From Alphaproteobacteria bacterium RIFCSPHIGHO2_01_FULL_41_14 (GTDB lineage Bacteria > Pseudomonadota > Alphaproteobacteria > UBA7879 > UBA5542), in contig MEMF01000002.1 in the NCBI GenBank assembly GCA_001767855.1, positions 495,493 to 559,492 of the forward strand: a stretch of DNA of 64,000 nt. Reading direction: 5' to 3'. Below, in pieces: positions 62,681-64,000 of the stretch. The notes beneath the pieces were generated by a model. That model saw nothing but the letters and a program-made list of their open reading frames with translations, was not told the origin of the DNA and ran no database searches. Made by a program: the position numbers and the translations under genes. Every line of letters begins with the position of its first letter. Within the stretch, counting starts at the first letter, position 1.

Positions 62681-64000
62681 TTAGATATCAATGTTTTTTG
62701 CGAGACTTGCGTTTTGTTGAATAAACTCGTAGCGTGTTTCGGGTCTCTTCCCCATGAGATTTTCCACGAAAAGTTCCAGTTCTTCCGGGGTTTTATCCTT
62801 TACATGAAAGAGCTTGACTTGAAGAAGAGAGCGCTTGTTTTTATCCATGGTGGTTTCGCGAAGTTGAGCTGCGCCCATTTCACCCAAGCCTTTGAAACGG
62901 CTAATGGAAACTTTACCCGCATTTTTGAATTCTGTTTTTAGAACATAGTCTTTTTCTTTATCGTCGCGGACATAAACAGACTTTGATCCATTGTGTACGC
63001 GATAGAGGGGAGGTTGGGCCAAATAAAGATGACCATTTTCAATCATGGGGCGCATCTCTTTATAAAAATAGGTCATTAAGAGAGAGGCAATGTGCGCGCC
63101 ATCCACGTCAGCATCGGTCATGATGATGATCTTTTCGTACCGAAGCCGTTCTTCGTCGTAGGCAGAGCGTGTGCCACAGCCAAGAGTCTGCTCAATATTG
63201 AAAATCTCTTGATTGTTTTTGATTTTATCTGTGGTGGTATGGGCAACGTTCAGAATCTTTCCACGGAGAGGCAAGATGGCTTGGGTTGCTCGATCTCGGG
63301 CTGTTTTGGCGGATCCGCCCGCGCTGTCACCCTCCACTAAGAAGAGCTCTGTCCCGTTTTTGGTTTGTTGAGAACAATCGGCTAATTTTCCAGGCAAGCG
63401 CAATCTTTGGGTGGGCGTCTTTCTGAGTTCTTCTCGTTCCTGTTTTTGACGTTCTCTCATCTCTGCGGATTCAATCATGGAATCTAAAAGGGTATGAGCC
63501 ATGTCTGGATTGCCACTCAGCCAATGGTCAAAATGGTCCCGTACAGCAGCTTCCACAAGTTTTGTGGCTTTAGGGCTGGATAATTTTTCCTTGGTTTGGC
63601 CTTGGAATTGGGGATCCTTAATGAAGACAGAAACAACGCTGATACTTTTCGAAAATACATCATCTGCTGTAATTTTCGAGGCCCTTTTGTTTTTTGCAAA
63701 ATCGCCGAACTCTTTCATTCCCTTTAAGAGGGCATGTCTGAATCCCTGCTCGTGGGTTCCGCCCAAGGTGGTGGCGATGGTGTTACAATAAGATGTAAAC
63801 GAACCATCTCCTCTGCTGACCCAAGCCACAGCCCACTCAATGCGTCCTTCCTTGTGGGGAAAATCCATGGCGCCTTGGAAGAAAGAGGGCGTAATCAGTT
63901 CCCTTTTTTCTAGTAAAGTTTGTAAGAAATCGGAAATACCGCCTGGAAAATGAAACGTCTCGGTTTCGGGGGTGGACCCAGCGATTTCAGGATCGCAAGA
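62681..64000 (-). CDS. parE: DNA topoisomerase IV subunit B (partial, N-terminus outside window)
   Basis: ATPase subunit of topoisomerase IV, which decatenates chromosomes. I read the frame open to the window edge, so the gene extends beyond 64000. Present are the end of the transducer domain and the TOPRIM domain: TELFLVEGDSAGGSAKTARD, ILPLRGKILNVAHT, and IIMTDADVDGAHIASLLMTY with the metal-binding DAD, then the C-terminal RFKGLGEMGAAQLRETTM. The sequence RLRLPGKLADCS before the TOPRIM domain fits ParE better than GyrB. It lies 105 bp upstream of rplY in the same direction. Confidence 0.93.
   Translation of the reverse strand, partial: SCDPEIAGSTPETETFHFPGGISDFLQTLLEKRELITPSFFQGAMDFPHKEGRIEWAVAWVSRGDGSFTSYCNTIATTLGGTHEQGFRHALLKGMKEFGDFAKNKRASKITADDVFSKSISVVSVFIKDPQFQGQTKEKLSSPKATKLVEAAVRDHFDHWLSGNPDMAHTLLDSMIESAEMRERQKQEREELRKTPTQRLRLPGKLADCSQQTKNGTELFLVEGDSAGGSAKTARDRATQAILPLRGKILNVAHTTTDKIKNNQEIFNIEQTLGCGTRSAYDEERLRYEKIIIMTDADVDGAHIASLLMTYFYKEMRPMIENGHLYLAQPPLYRVHNGSKSVYVRDDKEKDYVLKTEFKNAGKVSISRFKGLGEMGAAQLRETTMDKNKRSLLQVKLFHVKDKTPEELELFVENLMGKRPETRYEFIQQNASLAKNIDI

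Noticed and set aside
62681..64000. GyrB instead of ParE
   Set aside because: The RLPGKLADCS segment and the TOPRIM context fit ParE better; the N-terminus lies outside the window, so a small doubt remains.

Overview
The window is ordinary alphaproteobacterial chromosome with several accessory insertions. Evidence for the class is the gene order rpsB-tsf-pyrH-frr-uppS-cdsA-rseP-bamA-skp-lpxD-fabZ-lpxA-lpxI-lpxB, LpxI in place of LpxH, an RpoH sigma factor with its diagnostic box, an alphaproteobacterial-type ParE, a K+-independent H+-pyrophosphatase and the alr-mlaE-mlaF-radA-cvpA string. Base composition is moderate. Five exported proteins have no recognisable free-living role, one secreted protein is a eukaryote-type tyrosine phosphatase, and one transporter gene has decayed. 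Together these suggest a host-associated alphaproteobacterium, most like the Holosporales/Rickettsiales-type symbionts of protists. The placement is inference; no rRNA is present.

Layout. 0-2.7 kb (minus): tmk (cut by the edge), rlpA and a lytic transglycosylase. 2.7-8.3 kb (plus): tRNA-Ser, cfa, yceD, a lipoprotein, rpoH, nagZ and a degenerate polysaccharide-deacetylase-like protein. 8.3-13.5 kb: xseA, a Phd/VapC-type toxin-antitoxin pair, tRNA-Pro, then ftsE-ftsX-ydcF-like-plsC. 13.6-19.4 kb: alaS, two glycosyltransferases, rplU-rpmA. 19.4-25.8 kb: a run of three exported proteins (classical PTP, proline-rich repeat protein, 1151-residue coiled-coil/FG-repeat protein) with tRNA-fMet inside it. 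25.8-30.1 kb (minus): rpmH-rnpA-yidD-yidC-engB and lpxC. 30.2-35.9 kb: an exported Cys-rich protein and alr-mlaE-mlaF-radA-cvpA. 36.0-38.6 kb: a TrpXYZ-like ABC importer with a structured 5' leader. 38.6-43.6 kb: an exported orphan, an EamA pseudogene, tRNA-Lys, a DsbA-like protein, an APC permease, tRNA-Val and an FkbM-like protein. 43.6-56.9 kb (plus): translation, outer-membrane biogenesis and lipid A operon. 57.0-64.0 kb: hppA, a paralogue of the 39 kb orphan, then ychF, pth, rplY and parE (cut by the edge).

Functionally the core is envelope building (lipid A synthesis, BamA/Skp/YidC, MlaEF lipid transport, peptidoglycan enzymes, FtsEX) and translation. The best candidates for something undescribed are the three-gene exported cluster at 19.4-25.8 kb, whose sequences mimic eukaryotic features (classical PTP signature, WH2/SHOCT-like repeats with polyproline, nucleoporin-like FG repeats), and a two-member family of small exported proteins at 39.1 and 59.5 kb.
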